This document shows positions 1 to 8,485 of a stretch of DNA of 64,000 bases, piece by piece (the first letter of the stretch is position 1; each line of letters begins with the position of its first letter). The notes beneath the pieces are model-generated. The model was given only the letters and a program-made list of their open reading frames with translations. It ran no database searches and was not told the origin of the DNA. Source of the DNA: CAYJNO01 sp964371715 (GTDB taxonomy: Bacteria; Bacillota_I; Bacilli_A; Erysipelotrichales; Erysipelotrichaceae); contig CAYJNO010000005.1 of NCBI GenBank assembly GCA_964371715.1, positions 1 through 64,000 of the forward strand. Reading direction: 5' to 3'. A program made the translations under genes and the position numbers.

Positions 1-1
1 C

Positions 2-50
2 ATAAAAAAACTACACCCTTTCTAATTGTCTCCAATTTTTGGGGTGCAGT
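2..50 (-). terminator. Intrinsic terminator after jag
   Basis: Read on the minus strand, an 8-bp stem (CUGCACCC with GGGUGUAG, one G-U pair) is followed by a run of seven T. A second short stem (AAUUG/CAAUU) can form in the loop. It lies 4 nt past the jag stop, so it should end the rpmH-rnpA-yidC-jag transcript before any mnmE-like gene. Confidence 0.75.
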
Positions 51-53
51 TCA

Positions 54-671
54 TTAATCATCTTTTTTTTCAGTAAATTTAATTGTAAGCTTACGTTCTT
101 TACCTTCACCAACACTAACTGTACTGATATTGTCATACTTTTGTAATTCTTGGTGAACAACTTTTCTTTCATCATTTGTAAGTCCATCTAAAGTTGCGTC
201 AACTTTTGATTTCATTACTTGTTTTGCAACACGATGAGCTGTCTTAATAATACGACGATATTTATCTTCTTTATAATTATTTACATCTACGAAGACTTCA
301 ACACGTTTTTTAAATTGATTACTAAGAGCATTCCTTAATACCATATTTATCGAGAATAATGTTTGACCATTTTTTCCAATAATTACAGGATTGTTTTCTG
401 TATCAATAATTATCTTAAATGTATCATCTTTTTCTAAAATTTCGATTGCAGCTTCAATATTTGATTCAACAAAGTAACTACCTAAATAATCAAAGATAAA
501 TTCTTTAATATCATTATTTACATAAGCTTCAATAACGATAGAATTACCAATACCTAATATACCTTTTTTCTCTTCTAAAATTGAATAATTAATAGCTGAT
601 ACATCACAACCTTTTTCTGTAGCTACTTGTTGTAGTGTGTCATCTAATGATTTACCAGTGTATTTTTTCAT
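54..671 (-). CDS. jag: KH/R3H RNA-binding protein Jag (KhpB/EloR)
   Basis: This 205-residue protein has the three parts of the Jag family. An N-terminal Jag_N domain spans about residues 1-50. A KH domain carries the GxxG loop GKNG at 99-102. A C-terminal R3H domain holds the Arg-x3-His signature at R169 and H173. The family binds RNA in the cytoplasm and, in streptococci and lactobacilli, is linked to control of cell elongation. It follows yidC by 8 nt in the standard Bacillota order rpmH-rnpA-yidC-jag. Its linker is short; B. subtilis Jag is of similar size. An AGGAGG Shine-Dalgarno precedes the ATG. The family assignment is secure, while the cellular role is inferred from orthologues. Confidence 0.93.
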   Translation of the reverse strand: MKKYTGKSLDDTLQQVATEKGCDVSAINYSILEEKKGILGIGNSIVIEAYVNNDIKEFIFDYLGSYFVESNIEAAIEILEKDDTFKIIIDTENNPVIIGKNGQTLFSINMVLRNALSNQFKKRVEVFVDVNNYKEDKYRRIIKTAHRVAKQVMKSKVDATLDGLTNDERKVVHQELQKYDNISTVSVGEGKERKLTIKFTEKKDD

Positions 672-679
672 GGTTCCTC

Positions 680-1552
680 CTAAGCTTTATTTTTATATTT
701 ACTTGTTAATTTTTTTAGAATAATAGTTTTTACGATATTTACAGCTGAACTAATAGTCCAATATAAAGTCATCGCTGATGGTAAACTGAAACTGATAAAT
801 CCAATCATAGCAATCATACCATACATCATTCCACCCATTGGATTTTTAGCTGGCTCATATTTACGGAATTGAGCTTCTGCTTCTTTCTTAGCATCTCTAT
901 TAGCTAAGATTGTAGGAATTTTCATTGATAAGAACTGACAAATAATCATAGCAATGAATAATAAGATATATCCAATTTGGAATGTTGTGAATCCTTCTAA
1001 AGTTGTTACTTCTAAGTTTAATCCAAAGAAGTCTTCCGTAGCAACAGCTTCTGATCTTTGTACTGCATAATACATTGCCATAAGCACAGGCATTTGAACA
1101 AAAAGACCAATAAATGAAGAGAATGGATTAATACCATGCTTTTTCCATAAAGCTTGTTGTTCCATAACCATTTTTTGTTGAGAAGCCTGGTCTGTTTTTC
1201 CTTCGTATTTTTTTCTAATTCTTTCGATTTCCGGTTGGATATCTTGCATTTTTTGCGATTGTAAATTTGATTTAAATGTTAATGCAACAGCTAATGTATT
1301 AACAATAATTGATGTAGCAATAATTGCTCCACCTACTGTTAATATTGGTGTTAAGTTGTTAATTAATACTGCCATTGGATAAACAAATAAAGCTGAGAAG
1401 AAACCTTCCGTATCCATTACTTCACTAAATTGCGTACTACTTGTAATTAAGATAGTATTTCCTTCTGCATCAGTAGGAATTGTTGCACAACCACTTAAAA
1501 CAAATAATGATAGTACTAAAAGTACTAAGACGATTATTTTTTTGTTTTTCAT
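680..1552 (-). CDS. yidC: Membrane protein insertase YidC/OxaA, lipoprotein form
   Basis: This 290-residue insertase helps place proteins in the cytoplasmic membrane, with or without SecYEG. It begins with a lipoprotein signal peptide whose lipobox is LSGC at 19-22, so Cys22 should be lipid-modified, as in SpoIIIJ/YidC2 proteins of Gram-positive bacteria. The core has the family's five membrane segments and a charged cytoplasmic hairpin around residues 94-145 containing the MQDIQPEIERIRKKY motif. Aligned by eye with SpoIIIJ, the Arg of the hydrophilic groove (Arg73 there) falls on Asn85 here (codon at 1298-1300), which is unusual. The tail is basic (KKLTSKYKNKA), as needed for ribosome contact. 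It lies 9 nt after rnpA. Confidence 0.93.
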   Translation of the reverse strand: MKNKKIIVLVLLVLSLFVLSGCATIPTDAEGNTILITSSTQFSEVMDTEGFFSALFVYPMAVLINNLTPILTVGGAIIATSIIVNTLAVALTFKSNLQSQKMQDIQPEIERIRKKYEGKTDQASQQKMVMEQQALWKKHGINPFSSFIGLFVQMPVLMAMYYAVQRSEAVATEDFFGLNLEVTTLEGFTTFQIGYILLFIAMIICQFLSMKIPTILANRDAKKEAEAQFRKYEPAKNPMGGMMYGMIAMIGFISFSLPSAMTLYWTISSAVNIVKTIILKKLTSKYKNKA

Positions 1553-1561
1553 ACATTCTCC

Positions 1562-1900
1562 TTATATCTCTATAATTTTACTAGTTTTGAATAATTTTTC
1601 CAACTGCATTTTATTAAATTCATAGGAATTATTCAAAAAATCTTTTCTAACAATAACAACAATGTCATAATTAGTGGTTTTGAAATCAACTAATTCAGTT
1701 ATCATCATTCTTAATTGTCTTTTAATTTTGTTTCTTACAACTGCATTTCCTAGTTTCTTTGAAACACTTATACCTGCTCGACCATGTTGTATATCTTTTT
1801 TTCTTAAATAAAGAATAAAAGCATTGTTTTTAAAAATTCTTTTCTTAAAGATAATAGCTTTAAATTCTTCATTTTTCTTTATACGATATATTTTTTTCAT
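1562..1900 (-). CDS. rnpA: Ribonuclease P protein component
   Basis: This 112-residue basic protein is the protein subunit of RNase P, which binds the catalytic RNA and helps mature the 5' ends of tRNAs. The hallmark RNR motif is seen as RNKIKRQLR at residues 56-64, preceded by the usual GISVSKKLGNAVVRN block. Length and composition match the family. It lies 29 nt after the rpmH stop, and a hairpin followed by Ts sits in that gap, so rnpA is probably made at a lower level than rpmH. That is the normal arrangement for these two genes. Confidence 0.95.
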   Translation of the reverse strand: MKKIYRIKKNEEFKAIIFKKRIFKNNAFILYLRKKDIQHGRAGISVSKKLGNAVVRNKIKRQLRMMITELVDFKTTNYDIVVIVRKDFLNNSYEFNKMQLEKLFKTSKIIEI

Positions 1901-1903
1901 AAT

Positions 1904-1931
1904 AATAAAAAAACCACTCTAAAAGTGGTTT
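1904..1931 (-). terminator. Attenuator hairpin between rpmH and rnpA
   Basis: On the minus strand a 7-bp stem (AACCACT with AGTGGTT) starts inside the rpmH stop codon and is followed by seven Ts, 4 nt before the rnpA start codon. It looks like a partial terminator that sets a high rpmH to rnpA ratio. It must be leaky, because rnpA, yidC and jag have no evident promoter of their own. Confidence 0.7.
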
Positions 1932-2064
1932 AAGCAGATAATACCTTTCTTCCTTTAGAACGACGTCTTGCTAATACTTTACGTCCGCCAGCTGTTTTCA
2001 TTCTGGCTCTAAATCCGTGAACCTTTTGGTGTTTTCTTTTGCTCGGTTGATATGTTCTTTTCAT
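1930..2064 (-). CDS. rpmH: 50S ribosomal protein L34
   Basis: This 44-codon gene encodes L34. The translation starts MKRTYQPSKRKHQKVHGF, continues with RARMKTAGGRKVLARRRSKG and ends KVLSA. It matches the universally conserved L34 sequence almost throughout. A strong AAGGAGGTGG Shine-Dalgarno lies upstream, and a consensus promoter is further up. It heads the rpmH-rnpA-yidC-jag transcript. L34 is part of the large ribosomal subunit. Confidence 0.98.
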   Translation of the reverse strand: MKRTYQPSKRKHQKVHGFRARMKTAGGRKVLARRRSKGRKVLSA

Positions 2065-2115
2065 GTAGAAATCCACCTCCTTATTTTCTTCTTTTTTTAA
2101 GAGCAATGCTTACGT

Positions 2116-2144
2116 ATTATATTTCATATATCCATTATTGTCAA
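2116..2144 (-). promoter_or_regulatory. Consensus sigma-A promoter of rpmH
   Basis: On the minus strand TTGACA (2139-2144) and TATAAT (2116-2121) are both perfect and separated by exactly 17 nt. Transcription should start about 7 nt below the -10 box, leaving a leader of about 45 nt with an AAGGAGG Shine-Dalgarno. A full consensus promoter fits the high demand for L34. Confidence 0.93.
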
Positions 2145-2161
2145 ATGAAATAAGAAATTAC

Positions 2162-2995
2162 CTAGATAAATGGATTATAGAAGCGATCCAAATCATGAAA
2201 CGTAACCACCATTGCAATAATAAATAACAAAATCATAAATATTAATGCAATTAAGTCATTTTTCTTAAACTTCTTTTTTGAATACCAAGTTCTAGTTCTA
2301 TATTTACCAAATCTTCTAAGTTCCATAGCATTTGATATAACTTCAATTCTATTTAAGCTTGAGAATATTAATGGTAATAGAATCTTCACAGAATTAGTTA
2401 ATTTATCTTTAACACTAGTTTTTTTATCTAAATGTATCCCTTTTGCTTGTTGAGCTTTGCTAATTTCCTTAAAATCTTTTTGAATATCTGGTATGTATCT
2501 TAAAGCTAAAGCAAATGAATAAGATATTTTTGCTGGAACTTTTATACTATTTAAACTAGCTGCAAATTCACTAGGATTTGTAGTACTAATAAATAATATA
2601 GCAATAGGTAATGCTACTATATATTTAAGAACATTATTGAATAAATAAAATAATTCTTCAGCAGTTATTGTATACGGACCAAATAAATGTAATAAATCTG
2701 TTCTACTTCCATATAACTCAACCCCATGTAGTGGTGAAAACAAAAATAATAAAAGTACATTTAGTGATAAAAATACTCCCATAAATATTAGAATAACTTT
2801 TATTTCTCTGATTTTAATCTTACTAATGTAAAATAAAAATAAACTAATAAAAAACATCGCGATTAAAACTCTTGTATCATAAGTTAACATACCTGTTAAT
2901 GAAAATAAAAGAAAAATAAATAGTTTTGTTGTTCCTGTTAAATTATGGATGAAACTATCCTTTTTTATATATGCCATTACTGCCTTATTAGCCAT
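2162..2995 (-). CDS. ecfT: ECF transporter transmembrane component EcfT
   Basis: This 277-residue membrane protein is the T component of an energy-coupling-factor transporter. It joins the ATPase pair to the substrate-binding S protein. It has several hydrophobic helices in the first 150 residues and a last one near 248-267. The two cytoplasmic coupling helices end in motifs related to the family's Ala-Arg-Gly signatures: QQAKG near 180 and AMELRRFG near 223-230. In both the usual sequence is slightly changed. It overlaps the end of the ATPase gene by 8 nt, implying translational coupling. It is the last gene of the polyamine/ECF operon and is followed by the rpmH promoter region. Confidence 0.88.
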   Translation of the reverse strand: MANKAVMAYIKKDSFIHNLTGTTKLFIFLLFSLTGMLTYDTRVLIAMFFISLFLFYISKIKIREIKVILIFMGVFLSLNVLLLFLFSPLHGVELYGSRTDLLHLFGPYTITAEELFYLFNNVLKYIVALPIAILFISTTNPSEFAASLNSIKVPAKISYSFALALRYIPDIQKDFKEISKAQQAKGIHLDKKTSVKDKLTNSVKILLPLIFSSLNRIEVISNAMELRRFGKYRTRTWYSKKKFKKNDLIALIFMILLFIIAMVVTFHDLDRFYNPFI

Positions 2996-4697
2996 TTTTA
3001 TTTACCTCACCATCATATTTAATAAATTGTTCAACAAAATTAATAGGATCGCTTATACTACATATTTTAGCAAGTGTAAATAAACTTGTTTCTTTTAAAG
3101 CTGAATTATCTACTAATTCTTTAGTACATAATAATTTTGCTGGTGTTGTATTCGCAATTAACTTACCTTTTACCATAACTAATGATCTAGTAGTATATTC
3201 AAGCATTAAATGCATGTTATGAGTGATTAAAATTATTGTTACACCTTGTCTATTAAGATCACATAAAAAATCCATAAACTCTTGATAGTGCTTAAAATCT
3301 TGTCCAGCAGTTGGTTCATCTAAAATTAAAATTTCTGGTGAATTAACTAAGACACTAGCAATTGTTACTCTTTTCTTTTGACCATAGCTTAGTGCAGATA
3401 TTGGCCATTTTCTAAATTCGTATATACCACAAACTTTCATGGCTTTTTCAATTTTTTCATGCTTTTCTTCTTCTGTTAAATTAGTGCTTTGTAAACATAA
3501 TCCAACTTCGTCATAAATCATTGTTTGAGAAATCATTTGGTTAGGATTTTGCATTACATATCCAATATAAGAAGCTCTTTCTCTAATAGTAAGATCTTTC
3601 ATATCTTTACCATTTAACATCATTGTGCCAGAGTTATATTTTTCAAAACCAGAAATTAATTTAGCAAGAGTTGTTTTACCAGCACCATTTTCACCTACTA
3701 TGCATAGCATTTCATTTTTATATACTTCTAAATTAATATTACTAACATTTGGTATATCATCATAACCAAAAGAAATATTTTCTAAAGATAATATTACTTC
3801 ATTATTATTATCTTTTTCACTTGCATTAATATTTTGATACCAATTATTTACTTGGTTAATTTGATACTCATTTAAAGTTAAAGTATTAATTTTATCAAAT
3901 TTATTTTCTGCATCCAATTCAACATTGGCATATTTTAATGCTTGTAAATATAAAGGTTCTCTTATACCATACTTTGTTAATAAGTCAGATTTCAGTAAAT
4001 CTGAAGGTTTCATATCTGCAATAATATTACCCTCTGACATTAAGATAATACGGTCTAAATTACCCCATAAAACATCTTCTAAACGATGTTCAATTATTAC
4101 TACAGTACTATTTGTTTGATCATGTAATTCATCTATTAAATTCATTGTAGTTATTCCAGTTTTAGGATCAAGACTAGCTAATGGTTCATCAAACAATAAA
4201 ATATTTGCACCACTAATTAAAACACCAGCTAGTGACACTCTTTGTTTTTGACCACCTGATAATTCTTGTGGTGAATAAGTTAATAAATCCAAAGTATTGC
4301 ACATCTTAGAAACAGCATCAACTCTTTCAAAAATTTCATCTTGTTTTATACAATCATTTTCTAAACTAAATGCAATATCTTCAGCCACACTTAAGCCAAT
4401 AAATTGACCATCTAAATCTTGAAGAATAGTACCTACATTATTAGATATATCAAATATACTTGACTTAGATAAATCTTTATCCATTATATGACAGCTACCT
4501 AATATATTTCCCGGGTAACTATTTGGTATTAATCCATTAATGCAATTAGCTAAAGTACTCTTACCAGAACCTGAAGGACCTACTATTAATACCTTTTCAC
4601 CTTGATAGATATCTAGATTTATATTATGTAATGTAGGCTCAGCTTGTGAAAAGTATTGAAAACTAAAATCTTTAAAACTAATGGCTACTTTTTTCAT
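2988..4697 (-). CDS. ECF transporter ATPase with two fused ABC domains
   Basis: At 569 residues this protein carries both ATPase domains of an ECF transporter in one chain; many ECF modules use two separate genes. Domain 1 (about 3-235) has Walker A GPSGSGKST, signature ELSGGQKQR and Walker B ILLFDEPLASLDP. Domain 2 (about 300-530) has Walker A GENGAGKTT, a variant signature ALSYGQKKR (Tyr for the first Gly) and Walker B ILILDEPTAGQD. It should hydrolyse ATP to drive uptake by the S and T components encoded on either side. A GGAGG Shine-Dalgarno precedes it, just below a strong hairpin at 4713-4753 that separates it from the S gene. The substrate cannot be read from this subunit. Confidence 0.9.
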   Translation of the reverse strand: MKKVAISFKDFSFQYFSQAEPTLHNINLDIYQGEKVLIVGPSGSGKSTLANCINGLIPNSYPGNILGSCHIMDKDLSKSSIFDISNNVGTILQDLDGQFIGLSVAEDIAFSLENDCIKQDEIFERVDAVSKMCNTLDLLTYSPQELSGGQKQRVSLAGVLISGANILLFDEPLASLDPKTGITTMNLIDELHDQTNSTVVIIEHRLEDVLWGNLDRIILMSEGNIIADMKPSDLLKSDLLTKYGIREPLYLQALKYANVELDAENKFDKINTLTLNEYQINQVNNWYQNINASEKDNNNEVILSLENISFGYDDIPNVSNINLEVYKNEMLCIVGENGAGKTTLAKLISGFEKYNSGTMMLNGKDMKDLTIRERASYIGYVMQNPNQMISQTMIYDEVGLCLQSTNLTEEEKHEKIEKAMKVCGIYEFRKWPISALSYGQKKRVTIASVLVNSPEILILDEPTAGQDFKHYQEFMDFLCDLNRQGVTIILITHNMHLMLEYTTRSLVMVKGKLIANTTPAKLLCTKELVDNSALKETSLFTLAKICSISDPINFVEQFIKYDGEVNKNG

Positions 4698-4712
4698 TTA
4701 TACCTCCTAACG

Positions 4713-4753
4713 TTTAAAGTGGAGTGTGAATATGAGACACACTCCACTTTAAA
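4713..4753 (-). promoter_or_regulatory. 16-bp perfect hairpin between ECF S and ATPase genes
   Basis: A perfect 16-bp inverted repeat (4713-4728 with 4738-4753, 9-nt loop) lies between the stop of the S-component gene and the Shine-Dalgarno of the ATPase gene. Neither strand has a T run after it, so it is not a standard terminator. A block to 3' exonuclease, or a processing site that raises the S component relative to the ATPase/T module, is possible (inference). Confidence 0.6.
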
Positions 4754-4760
4754 ACTTAAA

Positions 4761-5309
4761 TTAATCTTTTGATAAAGAACCTTTAGCAGTTCTTGTTTTT
4801 GCATAAGCACTTAATAATATTATACCAACTATAATAGCACCAATAGAATTTAATGTAGCAGCTGTAACAGCTTGAGCCATTACTTTTTCTAATGGTTCAG
4901 CATACATTAATACATCTAATGCAGGAGCTACAACAATCCATGCAATTGCATTTGAAACTACACAAGCTATTGCGTAAGTAATTTTATCTTTTTTATCAAA
5001 TTTACCATGATTAACATTGATTTTAGAGCAAATAAGGCTAACAATTAAACCTACAACAGCACTTGCAATAATCCATGACCACCATGGAGATCCGCCCCAT
5101 GATAGATCAATTAATGTGTGTCCGATAAATCCAATAGCAGTTGCTGCAATTGGACCAAATAATACACCAAATAATCCTAATATTGCATATTGAATTGTGA
5201 TAAATGTGTTTGGAATCATTGTAGGAATTGCTACAAATCTTCCAACAACAAAGAATAATGCAGCTCCTATACCAATAGCTACTACAGTTTTAATACTTAA
5301 ATTTTTCAT
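4761..5309 (-). CDS. ECF transporter substrate-binding (S) component, UPF0397-like
   Basis: This 182-residue protein is hydrophobic with about five or six membrane segments. It resembles the UPF0397 family of ECF S components: a start of the type KNLSIKTVVAIGIGAALF, an IPNTFITIQYAILGLFGVLFGP block near 32-54, and the GHTLIDLSWGGSPWWSW loop near 63-79. S components bind a small molecule, often a vitamin or metabolite, and deliver it through the ECF module, here encoded directly downstream. The substrate of this family is not known to me. The gene starts 15 nt after agmatinase, so it sits in the polyamine operon; a substrate linked to that pathway is plausible but unproven. Confidence 0.82.
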   Translation of the reverse strand: MKNLSIKTVVAIGIGAALFFVVGRFVAIPTMIPNTFITIQYAILGLFGVLFGPIAATAIGFIGHTLIDLSWGGSPWWSWIIASAVVGLIVSLICSKINVNHGKFDKKDKITYAIACVVSNAIAWIVVAPALDVLMYAEPLEKVMAQAVTAATLNSIGAIIVGIILLSAYAKTRTAKGSLSKD

Positions 5310-5324
5310 CTTATTTTCCTCTTT

Positions 5325-6185
5325 CTATTTAACTACACTTAATATTAATTCTCTTACAGCTTTACAAGCTGCTGCTGTTGAAGTTCCACTATGATCATAA
5401 TGTGGTGATAGTTCATTTAAATCCATTCCAATTACATTATTTAATTTACTAAAACTATGAATAGCAGACATTAATTGGATATATGTAATCCCACCAGGTT
5501 CTGGAGTTCCTGTTCCACTAAAAATTGATGGATCTAAAACATCTAAGTCTATTGTTATATAAACAGGTTCATCTTTGATTTTTTCAACAACTTCTTTTAT
5601 CGTTGTTATATCAAATTTTTCCATAGTTGTATTCTCTTTTGCAAACTCATGTTCTTCAAAAGTCATAGAGCGAATTCCAAATTGATAAATCTTATGTGGT
5701 TGCATTAAATCATGACATCTTCTTATTACACAGGCATGAGAATATTTTTCATTCATATAATCCTCTCTTAAATCAGCATGAGCATCTAAATGAATAATAT
5801 TCATATTAGGATATTTTTCAACTAAGGCTTCAACCGTACCTAAAGTAACTAAATGTTCTCCCCCAAACATAAATGGTATTTTATTAGCATTTATTATTTT
5901 TTTTGTCATTTCCTTAATATCATTTACAGCTTGTTTTGGATTACCCATAGCTAATTCTAAATCACCAGCATCGAAAATATTATAATCTAATAAATCTTTT
6001 TCTAAATAAGGAGAAAAAGTTTCGATACCAAATGATTCTTGACGCATAGCATTAGGACCAAATCTAGTACCAGGACGATATGATGTAGTTCCATCAAAAG
6101 GTGCACCAAATATTACAATGCTACTTTCTTCAAAACTAGAATCACACCCCATAAATTCAAATGAGGCTTTATTCACAATCAACAT
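5325..6185 (-). CDS. speB: Agmatinase (agmatine ureohydrolase)
   Basis: This 286-residue enzyme belongs to the arginase/agmatinase family, cytosolic and dependent on two Mn ions. All metal ligands are present: His111 in GGEHLVTLG, D134/H136/D138 in DAHADLR, and D213/D215 in TIDLDVLDPS. It would split agmatine into putrescine and urea. Agmatinase is preferred over arginase because the gene follows a decarboxylase and spermidine synthase in one operon. It overlaps the end of speE by 17 nt; no later ATG would keep the conserved N terminus. Formiminoglutamase or guanidinobutyrase are weaker alternatives. Confidence 0.9.
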   Translation of the reverse strand: MLIVNKASFEFMGCDSSFEESSIVIFGAPFDGTTSYRPGTRFGPNAMRQESFGIETFSPYLEKDLLDYNIFDAGDLELAMGNPKQAVNDIKEMTKKIINANKIPFMFGGEHLVTLGTVEALVEKYPNMNIIHLDAHADLREDYMNEKYSHACVIRRCHDLMQPHKIYQFGIRSMTFEEHEFAKENTTMEKFDITTIKEVVEKIKDEPVYITIDLDVLDPSIFSGTGTPEPGGITYIQLMSAIHSFSKLNNVIGMDLNELSPHYDHSGTSTAAACKAVRELILSVVK

Positions 6186-7026
6186 CCTCTAGCATTGCTT
6201 TTACATAGTTTGGTAATGCAAAGCATCCTACATGTAAATCTGTGTTGTAATATTTAGTTACTAATCCTAAATCATTCCATGCTTTAGCATTTAAATCTGT
6301 AATTGGATTAAAGTGTTTTGAAGCAAATCCAAATAACCAATGTCCTGAAGGATATGTTGGAATATGTGCTTGATAAACACTACAAATTGGGAAGAATTCT
6401 TTAATACGCTTATGAGCTCTTTGCATTGATTTAGCATAACTATCATAATATGGACTTTCATGTTGGTTTATTAAGATACCTTTTTCATTTAATGCGTTAT
6501 AACAATTACCATAGAATTCTTTAGTAAATAAACCTTCTCCTGGTCCAAATGGATCTGTTGAATCAACGATAATTAAATCATATTCACTAACTTTTGTTCT
6601 AACAAATTTTAATCCATCTTCATAAAATATATTAACTCTAGGATCATTTAATTTAGAAGCAGTTATTGGGAAATATTCTAAACTTATATCTACTACTAAT
6701 TTATCAATTTCAACCATGTCAATTTTTTCGATTGTATTATATCTAGTTAATTCGCGAACTGTTCCACCATCACCTGCACCAATAACTAAAACATTTTTAA
6801 TATTTGGGTTAACAGCCATAGCAGTATGAGTTATCATATCATGATAGATAAATTCATCTTTTTCTGTTACCATCATTAAACCATCTAATGTAAAGAATTT
6901 ACCAAATTCCTTAGATTGAAATACATCAACTCTTTGAAATGGACTTTGTCCACTATAAAGTTGTTTTTCAATTTTAATTGAAAATCTTGTATCCTCTGAA
7001 TGTTCCTCTGTATACCATAATTCCAT
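6169..7026 (-). CDS. speE: Spermidine synthase
   Basis: This 285-residue aminopropyltransferase moves the aminopropyl group of decarboxylated S-adenosylmethionine to putrescine, giving spermidine and methylthioadenosine. The family's binding features are visible: an N-terminal beta domain with YSGQSPFQRVDVF, the nucleotide-binding loop GAGDGGTVRE at 83-92, acidic residues ending MVEID at about 104-108, and the catalytic DSTDPFGPGEGLF loop with D155 and D158. It follows speA by 4 nt and overlaps speB. Together with speD it completes spermidine synthesis. The length is typical for a bacterial SpeE. Confidence 0.95.
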   Translation of the reverse strand: MELWYTEEHSEDTRFSIKIEKQLYSGQSPFQRVDVFQSKEFGKFFTLDGLMMVTEKDEFIYHDMITHTAMAVNPNIKNVLVIGAGDGGTVRELTRYNTIEKIDMVEIDKLVVDISLEYFPITASKLNDPRVNIFYEDGLKFVRTKVSEYDLIIVDSTDPFGPGEGLFTKEFYGNCYNALNEKGILINQHESPYYDSYAKSMQRAHKRIKEFFPICSVYQAHIPTYPSGHWLFGFASKHFNPITDLNAKAWNDLGLVTKYYNTDLHVGCFALPNYVKAMLEDVDCE

Positions 7027-7030
7027 ATAT

Positions 7031-8485
7031 TTATTTCTCCTTTATAATTTTTATTTTTTTAACACTAATATCATGAGTTCCTGTAACATTACAACCCTTT
7101 TCAATAGCGTAATTTATATAATCTACTATTTCCTTAGTTATTAATTCTCCAGGTGCAACAATTGGGATACCTGGAGGATAACACATTGCAAATTCAGCAC
7201 ATACTTTACCAATACTATCTTCTAAGTAAACTGATTCTTTCTCACCATAAAATGCAACTTGAGGTGTTATCATAATTTTCGGATTAATATATTCATGATC
7301 CATTAATCCAGTTTTGTCTTTTTTATATCTTCTTTTTATTTCAGCAAGTGAACCAATTAATCTTTCAATTTCAAATGCACGATCACCAGCTGAAACAATA
7401 GCAAGAAAGTTTGCTAAATCTCCAAATTCAATTTGAATATTATATTCATCTCTTAAAATATCATAAACTTCAATTCCTGCTAGTCCTATATCTAAGGTAT
7501 GAACACTTAACTTTGTTTCATCAAAATCATGAATAGTATCACCATTTATAATTTCTTTACCAAAGCTATATAAGTCATCGATTTTATTAATTTCTTCTCT
7601 AGCATAATTTGCTAAATCTAAAGTTTTATCAAAGATTTCTTGACCATTAAGGGCTAAGTTTTGTCTAGCTATATCTAATGATGATAATAATAAATATGAA
7701 GCTGAAGTTGTTTGAGTAAGATTTATTATTTGTCTTACATATGATTCATCCATACTTTTATTACATAATAGGAAGGAACTTTGTGTTAAAGAACCACCTG
7801 TTTTATGCATACTTATTGCAGCCATATCAGCATTAGCTTCCATTGCACTAATTGGTAATTTTTCATTGAAATAAAAATGTGTACCATGTGCTTCATCAAC
7901 TAATACTTTCATATTAGCAGCATGTGCTATCTTAACAATTTCTTTTAAGTTAGAACAAATACCATAATAAGTAGGATTATTTACAAATACTGCTTTAGCA
8001 TCAGGATTTTCTTCAATTGCTTTTTTTACATTATCAATTGACATACCTAATGGAATACCTAATTTTTTATCAATGCCAGGATTTACATAAACAGGAATTG
8101 CACCATTTACGACTAAAGCATTAATAGCACTTTTGTGGACATTTCTAGGCATAATAATTTTTTCATTAGCTTTACAAACTGACATAATCATTGCTTGTAC
8201 TGATGATGATGTACCACCTACCATTAAAAATGCATGATGCGCATTAAATGCTTCAGCAGCTAATAGCTCAGCTTCCTTAATAACCGAAATTGGATGTGTT
8301 AAGTTATCAAGAGGCTTCATAGAGTTTATATCAACCTTTAAACAATCTTCACCAAGAAACTCTGTTAATAAAGGTGTACCTCTTCCTCCCTTATGTCCTG
8401 GAACATCAAATGGGACTACTCTATTTTTTTTAAAAGCTTTTAAAGCTTCATAAATAGGAATATTATTTTGATTTAGTTTTTTCAT
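7031..8485 (-). CDS. speA: PLP-dependent decarboxylase, probably arginine decarboxylase
   Basis: This 484-residue protein is an Orn/Lys/Arg decarboxylase of the fold-type I, short (Bacillus SpeA/YaaO) kind. Visible features are the DVPGHKGG start (27-34), the PLP-contact DEAH segment at 197-200, and the PLP lysine K228 in SMHKTGGS. A C-terminal domain with YPPGIPIVAPGE follows. Sequence alone does not separate arginine, lysine and ornithine activities. The agmatinase gene in the same operon makes arginine decarboxylase the best reading, giving the route arginine, agmatine, putrescine. It overlaps the speD stop by 4 nt (ATGA), so translation is probably coupled. Confidence 0.88.
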   Translation of the reverse strand: MKKLNQNNIPIYEALKAFKKNRVVPFDVPGHKGGRGTPLLTEFLGEDCLKVDINSMKPLDNLTHPISVIKEAELLAAEAFNAHHAFLMVGGTSSSVQAMIMSVCKANEKIIMPRNVHKSAINALVVNGAIPVYVNPGIDKKLGIPLGMSIDNVKKAIEENPDAKAVFVNNPTYYGICSNLKEIVKIAHAANMKVLVDEAHGTHFYFNEKLPISAMEANADMAAISMHKTGGSLTQSSFLLCNKSMDESYVRQIINLTQTTSASYLLLSSLDIARQNLALNGQEIFDKTLDLANYAREEINKIDDLYSFGKEIINGDTIHDFDETKLSVHTLDIGLAGIEVYDILRDEYNIQIEFGDLANFLAIVSAGDRAFEIERLIGSLAEIKRRYKKDKTGLMDHEYINPKIMITPQVAFYGEKESVYLEDSIGKVCAEFAMCYPPGIPIVAPGELITKEIVDYINYAIEKGCNVTGTHDISVKKIKIIKEK

